DNA from: Ceratothoa steindachneri
Taxonomy: Eukaryota > Arthropoda > Malacostraca > Isopoda > Cymothoidae
NCBI GenBank assembly: GCA_963969495.1
Contig: OZ018324.1
Location: 45,754,609 to 45,818,608 of the forward strand
Reading direction: 5' to 3'
DNA length: 64,000 nucleotides
Shown: positions 52,598-64,000 of the stretch, in pieces
Numbering within the stretch: the stretch's first letter is position 1
How the letters are laid out: each line of letters starts with the position of its first letter
Program-made: the position numbers and the translations under genes
Notes under the pieces: generated by a model
The model's database searches: none
Seen by the model: only the letters and a program-made list of their open reading frames with translations
What the model was told of the DNA's origin: nothing

Positions 52598-55050
52598 AAT
52601 GAAAAACTCACAGTGCTACAGAATTCAGATGCATTTCTCTAAGTTATAAGGCTTCCTGGCTCCAAACTTGCCACGGAATTCTCTCCCCTCTTTTATTTAC
52701 CTTTTGGTCATGACTTTCTATTCTTGTTCCTTGAAATAGAAAATCCCCTCAAGTTTCTGGAATTTACTAACAACCGACCCTACAAATAAAAATAACAATG
52801 GAATTTGAAAACAAAGGCTCCTTATCTAATTTAGACATTAATTTATCCCGCAGCCAACGGATATATTGAAAATACGAAACACTCAGTTTATATCGAAATT
52901 ACCGAAGGAAGTTCAATATATTAAGTCAATCGTAAGCAAATTCCTAAAGAACACTCCCAACCATGATATTACGACTATAGTTAAAGAAGACGATTCGGCA
53001 ACGATTGCCCTCAAACTATCTAGATTTAGACCCATAAACTGATATAAACAACAAATTTTCTGCTTTGGCAGAGGAAGCAAGTGATGACGAGCCCTAAGTC
53101 ACTCTTTACTGGAATCCTTTGCAAGACAATTGGATGAAGACTTTTGCGCTAAAAGACATCGTAAAAGAAGACGGAGTTTCATAGTCAGGGGTAAAACAGA
53201 CCATATTGCGACAGCTATTCACGATGAAATAGCCATTCTCGAAGAGCGAAAGATCATTATAATTGCTAGCGGAAACGATATAGGATGGCAGAAGTTGTAT
53301 AAAATCTTTAGTATGTACAAATTTCTACTAAAAAAATTAATAGAACAATGGAAGAAATGTTTCAAAGTAATTAGATTCCGGAGTTTTCTAATAGACAACC
53401 TCATAAGGAAGTGGCTTTACCTATAAGTTAATCCACAGCAGAGAAACTAATCACTTTTGGGTCGGTACCATTCATTCCAACAAAACCTTAAAAATTACCC
53501 CTGAAATTAGTTACATAATCTGAAAGACTGCTGTTTTATGATCTAAGGTTAATTAAAACTAGTAGCTATACAATCGTTTTACTCTTTCGTTACAATCTCT
53601 ACATTCCAATTTTTCGCCGTTATTCTCTTATATTCTTATATTTAACTTTGTTTCAGGCGACGCAACCTACATCGGCACGACGAGCAGAACTATTCATTCG
53701 GGAGTTGAATATCACGCTGGATATTCATTCAGAACAGATTCTCCTGCAGACCAAATTCGACCATTGTACGATAAGACTTCATGCTAAAACTTGTAATTCT
53801 CACATAAAGATAAACCACTTCTCAATCCTTTATCTGCAAAAAAGCCTTACGCATTCCTGAATTCTTATGAATTTTGAAATCTAAATCCTTCACAATGACC
53901 AAATTTGATCTGTTCCCTTATTTTTTTCTCGATAAATTCTTCCACCATATAATTACGTTTTAGTTAAATGATTTAAAATATCTGACACAGGAAAATTGAA
54001 ATATTGCATGGTCTTAAGTTATCTGTCATTGGATTATTTTTAGTACTATTTTTAGATTATTTTTAGATCATTTTTAATATTATTTTTATTCTTCTAATAA
54101 ATTAGAAAAATAAATCTGTTTTCTATTGCCCTGGGTATAAAATGCACGAGTTAAAGATACAGTATGTTTTCCAATCGAGGAATATTCTGATTTGCTCAAA
54201 GTTATTTGTGTAGTTTCAGAAGCTACGGTTATTGCCGATCCTCAATTGGAATTGAAGAGTTGTTTTATCTAAGTGGCTGACTTGGTAGCCTGCACAAAGA
54301 ACTTCATACACCCAAAGAGGTTCCAACTTTTAACGGGGAATTTTTCTTTGAAATTAAGAAGTCATCTCATAGTTATTTTTTTCAAACTAATAAAATTAAA
54401 ATATGCCAAAAGCTTATTGCTTAAATAGTACTGAATGCAAGCCTCTCATTAATTTGATCGTTATTTAACCAATACAAGTTATCTTTAAATGAATAAGCAT
54501 TTTATCTGGCAAGGTTTTCTTATATTTTCAACAGTATAATTTGTATAAAAATCATTTGTTTTCTTTTTTCCTGTCATTTAATATCAACGTAACTGCTTAT
54601 GTTCTTATTTTAGTTATTTTACCTCATCAAAATATTAAATTATATTTTATATTTTGAGGATTTTCTTAATTTAAAAAAGTTTACCGCTCCCTAGTTTAAT
54701 CATTTGTAGACCTCAAAATGCTAGAAGTGTTGTGTTGCTAGATAAAGATGGGTATATAAGAAATCTTTTGCCAATAAATCACGTTATAAAGAAGGTATTT
54801 ATTAAATTTAACGTTAAACCTAATAAATCTTTTGCATAAACTTTAACAAAGCAACTTATTAGAGGCAACTTACAATAAACTTTATGCTTCATGTATCAGT
54901 TAAAATCGCACTAAACATATATATTTGGATTTCCAATTAGACCAATATTTTATTAGCCATCCGTACACCCACCTATATATTGTATGTTTCTTCTTCCTTT
55001 GTTCGAGTATCTTACGATAAATAATTATGCGTTGAGCGATTTGTTTGAAT
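52596..55050. other. AT-rich stretch with one weak coding-like segment
   Basis: At 52850-53430 the plus strand has a broken frame (TPNHDITTIVKEDDSATIAL, then ALAEEASDDEP, then a basic run at 53130-53190 with KRHRKRRRSFIVRGKT), which vaguely recalls non-LTR ORF1 proteins. A 70-codon frame at 53648-53860 is unsupported. The remainder to 55050 is very AT-rich with TTTTTAGATTAT-like direct repeats near 54040-54080. Confidence 0.35.
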
Positions 55051-55059
55051 TCGCCTATT

Positions 55060-55630
55060 TTATCAAGGAAAGTTCTTCTTACTTCGCTTAATACTATATA
55101 ACTAATATTGAAGTTGATTCCTATTCTACTAATATTCCAGTGATGGAAATTTGAGAACTTATCCCTAGTAAATTATTTAACACAAGAGAATCTATAGAAT
55201 AATAAAATTAAAGAGAATTTGGACACTTTTATTCTTAACAATAACTTATAAGATAAAATAAACGGAATAGCTATGGTTTTACCCTTAGGACCTACATTTG
55301 CCTACGCTTTTATAAACGGTATGTTAATGATTGTTCCCTTTTATTCCAGGGTAAATGCCATATAACACAATTTGAAAATTATTTAAATAGTCGGGGTCCC
55401 AATTTAAAATTGCTGATTGAACTTGAGTGCAATGTAAAAAATAATTTTAAGATGTATAGATTACCCGCAACAACAATCAATTTTCAATATCATTAAACCG
55501 CAAAGCTACGACAACATTGCTTGGAATAAATTTCTTCCGTTATATTCTCCAATATTTAAGTTTTTCTTTTTGTCATGTAGTCTTTTTTAAGCTAATAAGA
55601 TTTATTGAAACTGGTTGTCGAGAGTTTAGT
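55060..55630 (+). pseudogene. Penelope-like element 2, RT fragment
   Basis: The plus-strand reading gives INGIAMVLPLGPTFAYAFIN (55260-55319), the family's 'DGVAMGSPLGPxxAN' block, then QFENYLNSRGPNLKLLIELE (about 55368-55428) and RKATTTLLGINFFRYIL (about 55500-55550), which align with the RT palm-to-thumb order of Penelope-like elements. The FVDD catalytic segment is missing. It is heavily decayed and its continuation is found beyond the insert at 57.05 kb. Confidence 0.72.
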
Positions 55631-57050
55631 CAGTAGGTAATCCCAGTCCCATTTCCTGGACATATATTTTATTACCGCACCGAGGTGAAGCGGAGGTGAA
55701 GCGTATCCAATACACCTACCTTAGCCACTTCCGGTGAATAAGAATAACCCCCGTGCGTACCCTTTTAATCCAAACTAAGATGATGCTCCCCTGAGTGTGT
55801 TTCCTACTCAGTAAAAGCCAACCATGGGTGGGTCGATGGAATATTGAGAATTAAGCCGAGTAGATTGCTTAATAATTGCCATAGGATCGTCCAAATTAGT
55901 TAAACAAACGGATACAAAAATAATCTTTAATGTACATGAATTTTAAATAAGCAACAGTGTATATAAATATAAATAGGATTAATCTTGCACTTAATAAATA
56001 AGTCTACAAAATGTCGTGGGGATTACTTGCAGATTACTCACTGAGATGTTTGCTGTTTGCGTCTTAATGACACCAGACAGAACGAAGGGAATATTATTAT
56101 TGAGTTAAACACTGAATTAAGTAAGCACTTCTAATACTCGAGGTTATGGGCTCGGGATGAGAATTCTAGTTAGGAGAGGGGATAATTCAATTAACGATAC
56201 CTTTGAGTTCGTACGTATTTTTTCAAGGGGGCGGTGAAGATCTTCTTCTAGTGACGATTATTGCACCTAGTCCGGCCGTCCGAGGTTACCGAATGGGAGG
56301 GTAATCCTAGACCTCAGATGATATGCTGATCCTTTGCCAGATCACGAAGGTGAGCTACACGGTGACTCAAATCGGACTTCTTCCTTGAAGTACTTGTCCG
56401 ATTATTCGGCTCTTGGAGTGGGTACCCGAAACCGATTACTTAGCTACGTCTAGGGTAATCCGCAGAGGGAGGTCCTGTTTAACCTCAAACTCTCAAGTGA
56501 AGGAGGGCTGAGAGAAGTTTGGCACCTACAAGTACCGTGACGGCAACAACCAATTCCCTGAAAAGTTCCTTCCTTGCAGTCGGCGAACAGTTTCCTATGT
56601 GGATCGAGTTTCGCACAAACTCGACATCGAGCCAAGAGCTTCTGACTGATACCAGGGAGAATTCTTCCCTTTATTTCTCTCACGAGCACAATTGAGACAG
56701 AAAATCGACTTCTCGTAAAATCCGTATCGTTTCGCGAAAGACCTTTTTTCATTTTTGGGCCGACGGTATTTCTTTCACGCCTTCGAGCCATCTCGTAGTT
56801 TACGGCAGGGTGAAAAAAGGCGACGGAGAATTCGAGGCGAGAGGTGCGTTTTAGGGATACGAGAGGGCGCGCTCTTTGTGTCGAAGTGTTTCTGCGTACA
56901 CCTATGTACGCGGTATTTAGAAAAATATACTAGTCATTATTCTATCCGAACCTTATATTTCTGAAAAAGGTTTGTAAATGATATATTTCTATCCTAATCT
57001 CTCGACAAAATCTCTAAACAATTTTTAAAGAAATTACATAGCTGCCAAAG
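55631..57050. other. GC-richer insert splitting Penelope-like element 2
   Basis: About 1.4 kb, much of it distinctly less AT-rich than the surroundings (notably 56150-56890), lying between the RT and endonuclease parts of the same element. A 113-codon minus frame (56450-56791) and a 69-codon plus frame (56755-56964) have no recognised domain. A solo LTR is plausible, but I could not see matching TG/CA ends or a target duplication. Confidence 0.5.
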
Positions 57051-57059
57051 TAAAAAAAA

Positions 57060-57504
57060 AACAACCTTGCCAGAGAAAATGCTTATCAGTCTTAAGATAC
57101 CCTATATTGGCCAAATAATGAGCAAATTGATGAGGGATTTCCATTCAGCACTATTTTGCGATATCCTCAGGGGAACTTTTATTTGATTTATATTAGCAAT
57201 TTACCTATTAGATAACTTTTCAAATACAAACCAAAACTCCCCGAAAAAACGTAGATTCCTTTTAATGTATACCCCTTTGTGTGTAGGTTGCCAAACTAGC
57301 TACCTGAATAAAACCACTCTTCGGCTCCAATTGATGATTCCCAAACATTGCAGCTTCTTCCATTACTTAACTAGGCCTTTGCAAACTAAGAATATTCATA
57401 TATACGAATTCACACATATCTTGGATTCGTGCTTTATGAATCATGATTTAGGTATTTTAGAGCCTTTCCACATCCAGAAACTATCTTCCAAACTTAATCA
57501 TTAA
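57060..57504 (+). pseudogene. Penelope-like element 2, linker and GIY-YIG endonuclease
   Basis: The reading gives LKIPYIGQIMSKLMRDFHSA (57092-57151), the family's pre-endonuclease linker, then after a frameshift LLMYTPLCVGCQTSYLNKTT with the Cys pair and a YIG-equivalent changed to YLN. LTRPLQTKN, FTHILDSCFMNHDLGILEPF with the catalytic Glu, and IQKLSSKLNH then a stop at 57502 follow. It matches the C-terminal end seen in element 1 but in a different lineage. Confidence 0.75.
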
Positions 57505-57799
57505 CAGTACTCTATACTTATCATTAATTATATAACATCTGACATCCAATTTTCTTAAATATAGAACCAGGCAACAATTTGGTGTTTATTAATGAATCTA
57601 GCTACGTAACTGTGTTACATAGTTCAACAAAATATGGTTTTATAATTATCTAACAAATATTAATGATAGCTTGTATATTTTTAGTGAATTTCTAGAGCAT
57701 TTGAAAATGATAAACAATTATGCGAAAAGTATTCGTAATTTAGAAATAATAAAGATTTTTTTCGTATTACCTGATGTTGCCAGCAGTCAGTCTGCCACA
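57505..57799. other. AT-rich spacer
   Basis: Nothing recognised between Penelope-like element 2 and the old Tc1. Confidence 0.4.
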
Positions 57800-58765
57800 A
57801 ACAAGACTGTGTAAACATCTCATCATACCTTCATCATGCTAAAGGTTAAAGAGCATTCTGTTAACATCAAAAGCGCCATTGTAAGAGGATACGAGCCTGA
57901 AAATGTAGCAGGAAGTATTTTGAAGAGTTTCATCCGCCTACAAGCTTTGAACAGTACATCATTGAGGAGTGTAGGATAGAAGAAACCGCCAGTACCAAAC
58001 GAAAAGTGGTATTTCAAGAAATATTACTGCTTGTGGGTGTTCCTAAGCAGAAAATGTGTGAAAAGGATCATTCAACAACATGGAAAGAATTTATTGAATA
58101 ACTAGCGTCAACGGACGTGGATGTAAATAAAGAAGCACGTTGTAGTTCACAAACATTTACTATAGAGATTTAATACAAATAAGACAATTATTTCAGCCAA
58201 ATTCTTTCTTCAGATGAAATAAAAATAGAATTATTCGGCAATAAATACAATGACTTTGTTTGCTATGAACTTAATATCGCTTACAAACAGAAAACCACTA
58301 TGTCAACGGTTAAGTATGTGGTAGGTAGCATAATGGTTTAGGGCTACTTTTGATCCGCTGGTACAGGAAACCTTCGTACCATAGAATAAACGATGAATTG
58401 TCAAGAATGATGGAATTTTTAAAAAACTCACCTCAAGTGCTCCACCAGAAATCTTAAGATGGCTATATGTCATGTGAAGAGAGTACGCTAAAGAGCCTAA
58501 GCATAATTCAAGGCAAACAAGTGATTGGATCATTACGCATTGTATTAATGTTCTTCAGTTGCCTAGCAAGACCACACTCTTGAACCCCATATGACATCTT
58601 TGGAAAGAGTTGAAAATTAAAGTGGGAAAAAGGCAACCCTCCAATCATGTGGATTTAAAATGAGTATATACTGAAGAATTTGCGAATATTTAGGGGATTT
58701 ATGCAAGAAGAGTATTTCATCCCTACAAATTGCGCTTGGAAGCTCTTCTGGTTAACAATGAATAA
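57800..58765 (+). pseudogene. Tc1-type transposase 2, old and heavily decayed
   Basis: Plus-strand fragments in order: VKEHSVNIKSAIVRGYE (about 57844-57895, HTH start), SSDEIKIELFGNKYNDFV (58208-58261) with the first catalytic Asp, TMSTVKYVVGSIMV then a stop at the conserved Trp, GTGNLRTIE, EPKHNSRQTSDWI (about 58496-58534) and LNPI-HLWKELKIKVGKRQPS (about 58575-58640), the SPDLNPIEHLW block with the DD34E Glu lost. It ends RLEALLVNN then a stop at 58763. Different from the Tc1 at 61.6 kb. Terminal repeats not recognised. Confidence 0.83.
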
Positions 58766-58917
58766 TCCACAAAATATCAACTTTATTTCTCATGTTACGT
58801 TATAAATACGATTGTACGTCTTTTCTGTACATCTTTTGTTTTTAGTAGTTATACTTTACGAGAGTTTTTACAGTTTTCATTATTTTCTGTTATATAATCA
58901 TTTGACCTAATATATAG

Positions 58918-58918
<1 letters not shown>

Positions 58919-58962
<44 letters not shown>

Positions 58963-58988
58963 CGTGTGCGTGTGCGTGTGTGTGTGTA
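58919..58988. repeat. Compound (TA)n(TG)n microsatellite
   Basis: About 30 bp TA followed by about 38 bp of TG with CG interruptions. Confidence 0.95.
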
Positions 58989-61613
58989 AAGATTTTGCAC
59001 TAAACGCATACTACATCCTACAATAAACCTATCTAACGAATATAATCGTTTAATTAGAGCAAACGTTATATTTCTATTTAATACATAAGTTTATAGATAC
59101 GTGAAGCTGTCAAGTATTCTATACAAAGAAACATGGAACATGATTCCGTTCTTATATTCTCGTTTACATATTAAATCATATATGAATTAAGTATTCTATC
59201 ATATCAAAATCTCCGTATTGAAATAACAAATTGGAATATCCTGTATTTTTAACCTAACATTGTTGAGGTTTAATATCTATCTGATATTTCTTACATGTAA
59301 TTTCTGGAGCAATCACCTTTTTCTCTGAATAGGGAGTTCACAAAGCAAAGAATTCCTCAAAAAAGAGCATACATTCATGAGCTGAGAGAGCATTTTCAAT
59401 TTTTACAAGTTCCCCTCTAACAGTCTATGAAAACTATGCCACCATACTACCATAATACCATATCACCATCTGTCCTGATTTTATCCCTGTCGTCATTTAT
59501 ACATATGTTTTCTCATCAGTGACTAACATTGATACAAGAAAAATCTCATTTTATAATTGGAACCAATCTAAGAAAACCTATCACCTACTTAGATACATTT
59601 ATTTACCTATAGAATGTGGGGATAATTTGAATTTTGTGCTTTATTTTTAGTAACATCATACATACATAGAAACAGGTAAATAAATCCTTTTTGCAGAAAA
59701 TGTGTCATATAACGTAAGCTATTCTAACAAATTAAATGAAATAAATTTGCTCGCCCAAAACCGACATAAAATGTTTTTTTTCGAATTCCCCGTGCCTCAG
59801 CCTGACAGTCTTCAACAATAAAGGATTTGGTAAAGCTACTCACCGATTAAGACGTCGAAATCAAGGATAAGAGTGTTAAAGACGTGATTTTAGATGGGAA
59901 GGCAATTTTCTTAAAAAAAACTGCATCCACGCTACATGCGTGTTTATTGTGATTGAATTAAAGATATTCCCTGTTGATAAGTACAGGGTTATACCACAAA
60001 GAGGGATTAACCACACTTTGCACTATCCAGGATAAAAAATGGGGGTGGAAGATAGCCTGAATTTCTCTCTATGAGTGGTATTAAAAAAGAGCATTGATAA
60101 TTAATAATGGCTATCTTGCACACCATCGATAATAAATAACAGTATAACACACAGGGGTGAGCACTAACATTCTCGGTCTGATTTTTTTTCCAGACATCAA
60201 GAGAATAATGAATTGTAGTTTTGGAACGTCACCTAAGGTATATTACTGAATATTTTAGACATATATTATATGAGATACATTATATTGCAACGGTTAAAAA
60301 AACTGTTATATTTATATATTATATATTACATAAGTCTTCTGAAGAGAAGAGTAAGATATAAACTTAAAAGGATCTGAAATTTGAGAAGGCTTCAACCTCC
60401 TAGCCCCCTTCCCTGGATCCGCACCTGAACGCCCATTTGCTGCGCAAAGTCATCATTGGTCTTAAGATGGAGTGAACACCAGAACAAAGTCCCGTTAAAC
60501 ACCGCGAAGATGGGTGTCTATTAAGGCGACGAACAGGAGACCTTGGACAGTCGCCTAGCAGTGTAGCCTTATCAGGGTAGGAAGCTTTTGGATTGGGCGA
60601 GTGGAAAGATATTTGAGGAGCAACCAGATTCACTCAGAAGAGGCATTAGACCATTAAGTTCGGTCCTTTAAGAAGTAGAATTTGGGGGTCGTTGCCTCTC
60701 AGGAAGAATATGAAAACGGAATTTATCATGAGACTCTCCCTGAGATTTACGCTGAATTGAAGCAAGAGTACATGGCAAGACTTGTCCAAAGAAACATCAC
60801 CAACCAAAAAAACCCGCTCGTTAAATTCATGGAAGGTGCAAAGGGATTCATTGTCATATGTGCCAAAAACGATAAGGGAAATTAAATCCTCTCCTTGGCA
60901 GAAATTATTACCCTCATAAAGCTCAACCTAGAAGCAAAAATCCATCCCAGATAACACCAAACAAGAGCTATGGAGGCCAAAAATTAGACCCATAGGTTGG
61001 GGAATACTCAACACACGAAATAGAACAAAAGGACCAGGCATGCAGGTATACGAACTGATTACGTCAAAAGAACACATGCACGAGGTTCAAAATCCAAGCT
61101 AATATTCAAAGCGATACCTATATTAACATGCAGATATGACTTTCTTGATATACAATGGAGGATCGCAATAACATGAAATGCCACCAAAGGGACCTCGTGA
61201 TTTTCTCAGAATTCAGCTCGAAAGGTGACACCTAGAAAAAAATGTAAAAATGCAACGAACAATGCATTAACTGCGGATGACTCAATCGAAATATGGCCAT
61301 GTTTCACATCAAAAAGAAAGAAATCATTAACAAGAAGAAACAAGAAAACCAGGAAAGAGAAAATGGAGAATGAATCATGTCATATGTCTCAGCAAATAAG
61401 ACAACTACACAATAACTGAGATTGAAAAATCGAGTTAATATCAATGTAAAATTAAATGTAAAATACTGACCTGTATTCAACATATACAATTAATGAGCAT
61501 AGCGAACCGGGAAAGCTATACAACGTCGCTCAACGAGATGACCAAATATAATGAGCTTGAACCAATGAACTTCTCCAAACAATTCGATTTTTCAGCGATC
61601 TTCAACATAAATA
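58989..61613. other. Unassigned stretch with broken frames
   Basis: AT-rich to 60370, then a GC-richer island (60380-60700) and a plus-strand frame 60682-60885 (EEYENGIYHETLPEIYAELK) that breaks and partially resumes at 61225-61419 with a Lys-rich segment. This may be decayed coding DNA of a mobile element. No domain was recognised. The Tc1 at 61614 inserted into its 3' side. Confidence 0.35.
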
Positions 61614-63168
61614 CAGTCCTGATTATAAGTATAGGACCAGTGGAAAAACCTGTAAAAATGGACATTTCGCATTTTCAGATTCTCATAAGGTTCTAAGTGA
61701 AGCTTCGATATACTAAATGCTAAATTTTAACTTAGTCAAACAAAGGTAGTTTAAAATATTTAAAAAGAATAAATAGATAATTCAAATGAGCTGCTCAACA
61801 TATGATCGAAAGTTTAAGACCACAGCGCATAATAGTCTAAATATGTGCAAATTTTCGGATTCAGTCCTTTATCGTTTTGAGCTCACGGTGCTAAAACGTC
61901 ATAATGCCAAGAACGGGTAAACTTTTATTATTTGAACGTCGTCTGATCGTTGAACTGCATAAGCAAGGCCTGTCGCAGCGTGCCATTGCTTCCGAGATTG
62001 GCAGTAAAACAGTGATTTGGAATTATCTAAAAGATCCTGAGGGCTATGGAACAGCGAAGTCAAGTGGTAGACTCTCCAGAATTGCACCAGCACTCGGTAT
62101 GAGGAACAACGGTGTTGTCCGTCAAAACACGGCACGGTTCTCAAGTCGGATTAAGGCACTTACCGATGCTGATTGCAGTCCAATAACCATTAGACGTCAT
62201 CTCAGGGGGAAAGGAATGAAAATAAAAAAACGTTTCAAGTGCCTCGTCTGCTTCAAACTCACAAAAACACCCGTTTAGAGGTCGCCAAGGAGCACCAAAC
62301 ATAGGAAATCGCAAAGTGAAGGAAGGTTTTATTCTCTGATGAGGAAAAATTTAACCTTGACGGTGTTGACGGTTTTCAACGTTACTAGCATGACAAGCAG
62401 ATCACACCTAAGACGTTTTCCACACGACTCAGTGATGAAGGCTCCATCATGGTGTAGGGGATTTTTGCTTTAATGGAACAAAGGGGCTGCAAGTTGTGCA
62501 GGGTCATCAAACGGCGTCTGTCTATTTAGAGATGCTGCAGAGGGCATCCCTGACGACGAAGGGCCCTCGTTTGTGTAGAGATGGCTAGGTCTTCCAACAA
62601 TACAATGTGGCAATTGACATTGCCCTCCTGACAAAGACTTTCCTCCAGGATAATCACGTCCCTCCTTTACACCATCTCGCATGTTCACTGGATCTAAACC
62701 CAATTGAAAACGTTTCAGGATGGATGGCAAGGGAAGTTTACAAAAAAGGACATCAGTTCATAACAGTGGGTGCCCTTCGTGAGGCTGTTTCCACCACCTG
62801 GAGTAATGTTCCGCCGTTCCTCTTAGAAACTCTTATATCAGGCATGCCACGTCGAATTTTGGATGTTATCAACAAGTATGGTGGAGCTACTCACTACTCA
62901 GTCCTTATTATTCTGAAAGTTTAATTCTGTTTTTAGTTTTTTTTCATATTTTGTGGGTATTGGTCTTAAAGATTTGATCAGCTAATGAGAAGTTCACTTG
63001 AGAAAACTATCATTTCTCATCAATTTCTTTAAAATACCTTAGTTTGACTCAGCTACAATTTAGCTTTTAGTATATCCAAGCTTCACTTAGAACCTTATAA
63101 GAATCTGAAGGTGCGAAATGTCCATTTTTACAGTTTTTGAACTGGTCCTATACTTATGATCAGGACTG
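61614..63168 (+). mobile_element. Tc1 transposon, structurally complete, 1555 bp
   Basis: Both ends are CAGTCCTGAT(T/C)ATAAGTATAGG in inverted orientation (61614 and 63168). The inverted repeats extend about 135 bp with few mismatches (61614 to about 61750 and about 63030 to 63168). A TA lies immediately outside each end (61612-61613, 63169-63170), the Tc1/mariner target duplication. Length and layout are normal for Tc1. The transposase inside has stops and frameshifts, so it could move only with outside help. Confidence 0.95.
61904..62923 (+). pseudogene. Tc1 (DD34E) transposase with Trp-to-stop changes
   Basis: The ATG at 61904 opens 124 codons starting MPRTGKLLLFERRLIVELHK with the paired HTH domains (LSQRAIASEIGSKTVIWNYL). 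A frameshift near 62240 leads into THKNTRLEVAKEHQT, VLFSDEEKFNLDGVDGFQRY (62326-62385, first Asp), SIMV, a frameshift near 62460, LQVVQGHQTASVYLEMLQRA, VFQQYNVAID where the second Asp is Tyr, and LDLNPIENVSGWMAREVYKK (about 62688-62748, catalytic Glu present). It ends HYSVLIILKV then a stop. Stops at 62302, 62317, 62386, 62455 and 62586 all sit at conserved Trp positions. About 340 residues, normal for the family. Confidence 0.92.
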
Positions 63169-63170
63169 TA

Positions 63171-63720
63171 TATGAGAGAACACCATGAAAAACTACGGGA
63201 CAAACTAAAGAATACGATGCGAAAGAAGACCATGAAACAAGTTACAGATGAAGCCGACTCAGAGACTAGCAGCGAGGGGTCTGCTCAGAAAACCAGAGTT
63301 GCGAAAAAGAAAGTGCAGAGAAATATAAAATCTTAATCAAAAAAGATCACTAACCGATTGAGCAAACACTGGCCCCATAACTTGACTAAAAAGGAAAGGA
63401 AGAATATATGTGCAGATGAGAAAAAAACAAAAGAAAGAAAACAAAACAATAAATTCAACCGCCCGTGAGTGCCAGGAACAGGAAACTAACAAAATCTTAA
63501 TTATGGAAAAAAGTAATTTATAAATTATATAAATATATAAAAACGGACTGAAAGATTAAGAATACATTTATGGAAATATTTTGAGCAAATTAGACCCTTG
63601 TATAACACTCATATCAGGATGAAGATGTGGAACAACGAAATTGTAAGAACAAACCATTTAGGAGAGTAACAAGGAGTAATAAGGAAAGTAAGTACTCTAG
63701 AAGACCTTACGGTGCATTCA
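63171..63720. other. Lys-rich broken frame after Tc1, unassigned
   Basis: A short plus-strand frame from 63172 (MREHHEKLRDKLKNTMRKK) is basic and then acidic (DEADSETSSEG), ending near 63335. No family was recognised. It probably belongs to the same decayed DNA into which Tc1 inserted. Confidence 0.3.
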
Positions 63721-63800
63721 ATGAGGGTACCTTTGCACTAGCTGTCGAGTAGGCACATCCCCGCTTAATTGCCTTACGTCCTCCTTAAACGGCAACTTTT

Positions 63801-64000
63801 CTAGACTTTGTCTCGTCTTGTCTTTAACTGGTCAACAGAATTGCTGTTGACAACCTTTATCGGAAGTGCGTTCCAGCTATCGCAGATACTGTACGGGAAA
63901 AATTTCCCACACAGATCGCGGTTGTAACGCTCCAGCTCAAGTTTGAATCCGTAATTTCTTGTTCTGCTGTCATTAAGGCGGAAAATATCCCCATAGTCAA
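63801..64000 (-). pseudogene. LINE reverse transcriptase, C-terminal end (partial at window edge)
   Basis: The minus-strand frame is open from the window edge to TAG at 63801-63803: DYGDIFRLNDSRTRNYGFKL, then YNRDLCGKFFPYSICDSWN and ALPIKVVNSNSVDQLKTR. This is the characteristic post-RT tail of CR1/L2-type ORF2 proteins ('FFSxRVxxxWNxLPxxVVxAxSxxxFKxxLDK'). No frameshift within the visible 66 codons, so this copy may be the best-preserved LINE here. The rest lies outside the window. Confidence 0.85.

Noticed and set aside
56450..56791. 113-codon Cys/Arg-rich minus-strand frame as a secreted or zinc-binding protein
   Set aside because: The Cys residues show no regular spacing, there is no signal peptide, and the frame lies in a GC-richer insert where chance frames are longer.
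61493..63335. Host ORF interrupted by the Tc1 insertion (frames on both sides)
   Set aside because: Removing the element and one TA gives a stop codon at once after the junction, so the two frames do not form one continuous reading.

Overview
This 64 kb window looks like AT-rich, repeat-laden intergenic DNA from a metazoan, most likely an arthropod. I see no intact host gene. The evidence is a dense mix of decayed class I and class II transposable elements typical of arthropods (mariner, two Tc1 lineages, three hAT copies, piggyBac, Penelope-like elements with a GIY-YIG endonuclease, a Ty3/Gypsy element, CR1/L2-like and Jockey-like LINE fragments), long (TA)n tracts, tRNA-derived SINE-like repeats and spliceosomal-type introns. 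The combination would fit a caligid copepod or similar arthropod, but the sequence alone does not prove the species.

Layout. 1-7.3 kb: unrecognised AT-rich DNA with a 260-bp (TA)n tract. 7.3-8.6 kb: a decayed mariner (minus strand). 9.0-13.2 kb: a Ty3/Gypsy element with domains in the order gag, protease, integrase, reverse transcriptase, RNase H, so the integrase comes before the RT as in Gmr1-like elements; possible LTR remains follow to 14.4 kb. 17.3-18.4 kb: a CR1/L2-like LINE ORF2 ghost. 21.9-23.6 kb: a cluster of three palindromes made of tRNA-related repeats in inverted pairs, each bounded by (TA)n. 23.7-27.2 kb: two hAT ghosts (minus strand). 28.7-30.5 kb: Tc1/mariner-superfamily and Jockey-type gag remains. 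32.4-34.8 kb: a piggyBac transposase whose middle has been replaced by an antisense copy of an unassigned repeat-encoded protein ('FLGN' family). 35.0-40.6 kb: a third hAT, whose N- and C-terminal halves join in frame across a 3.7 kb GT-AG interval; that interval holds a MITE and an unexplained antisense ORF. 44.9-45.2 kb: a perfect 150-bp tandem duplication. 46.8-48.1 kb: a second, fuller FLGN copy. 49.9-51.5 kb: a Penelope-like element fused to the end of a mariner. 51.8-52.6 kb: two consecutive SINE-like units with (TA)n tails. 55.1-57.5 kb: a second Penelope-like element split by a 1.4 kb GC-richer insert. 57.8-58.8 kb: an old Tc1. 61.6-63.2 kb: a young-looking Tc1 with about 135-bp terminal repeats and a TA target duplication. 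63.8-64.0 kb: the C-terminus of a LINE RT running off the window.

Almost everything coding is self-replicating DNA in successive stages of decay, often nested. The least ordinary items are the integrase-first Gypsy element, the palindrome cluster with its tRNA-like modules, the two FLGN copies, and the antisense ORF inside the hAT intron. Similarity calls rest on motif recognition by eye; none was tested by a search.
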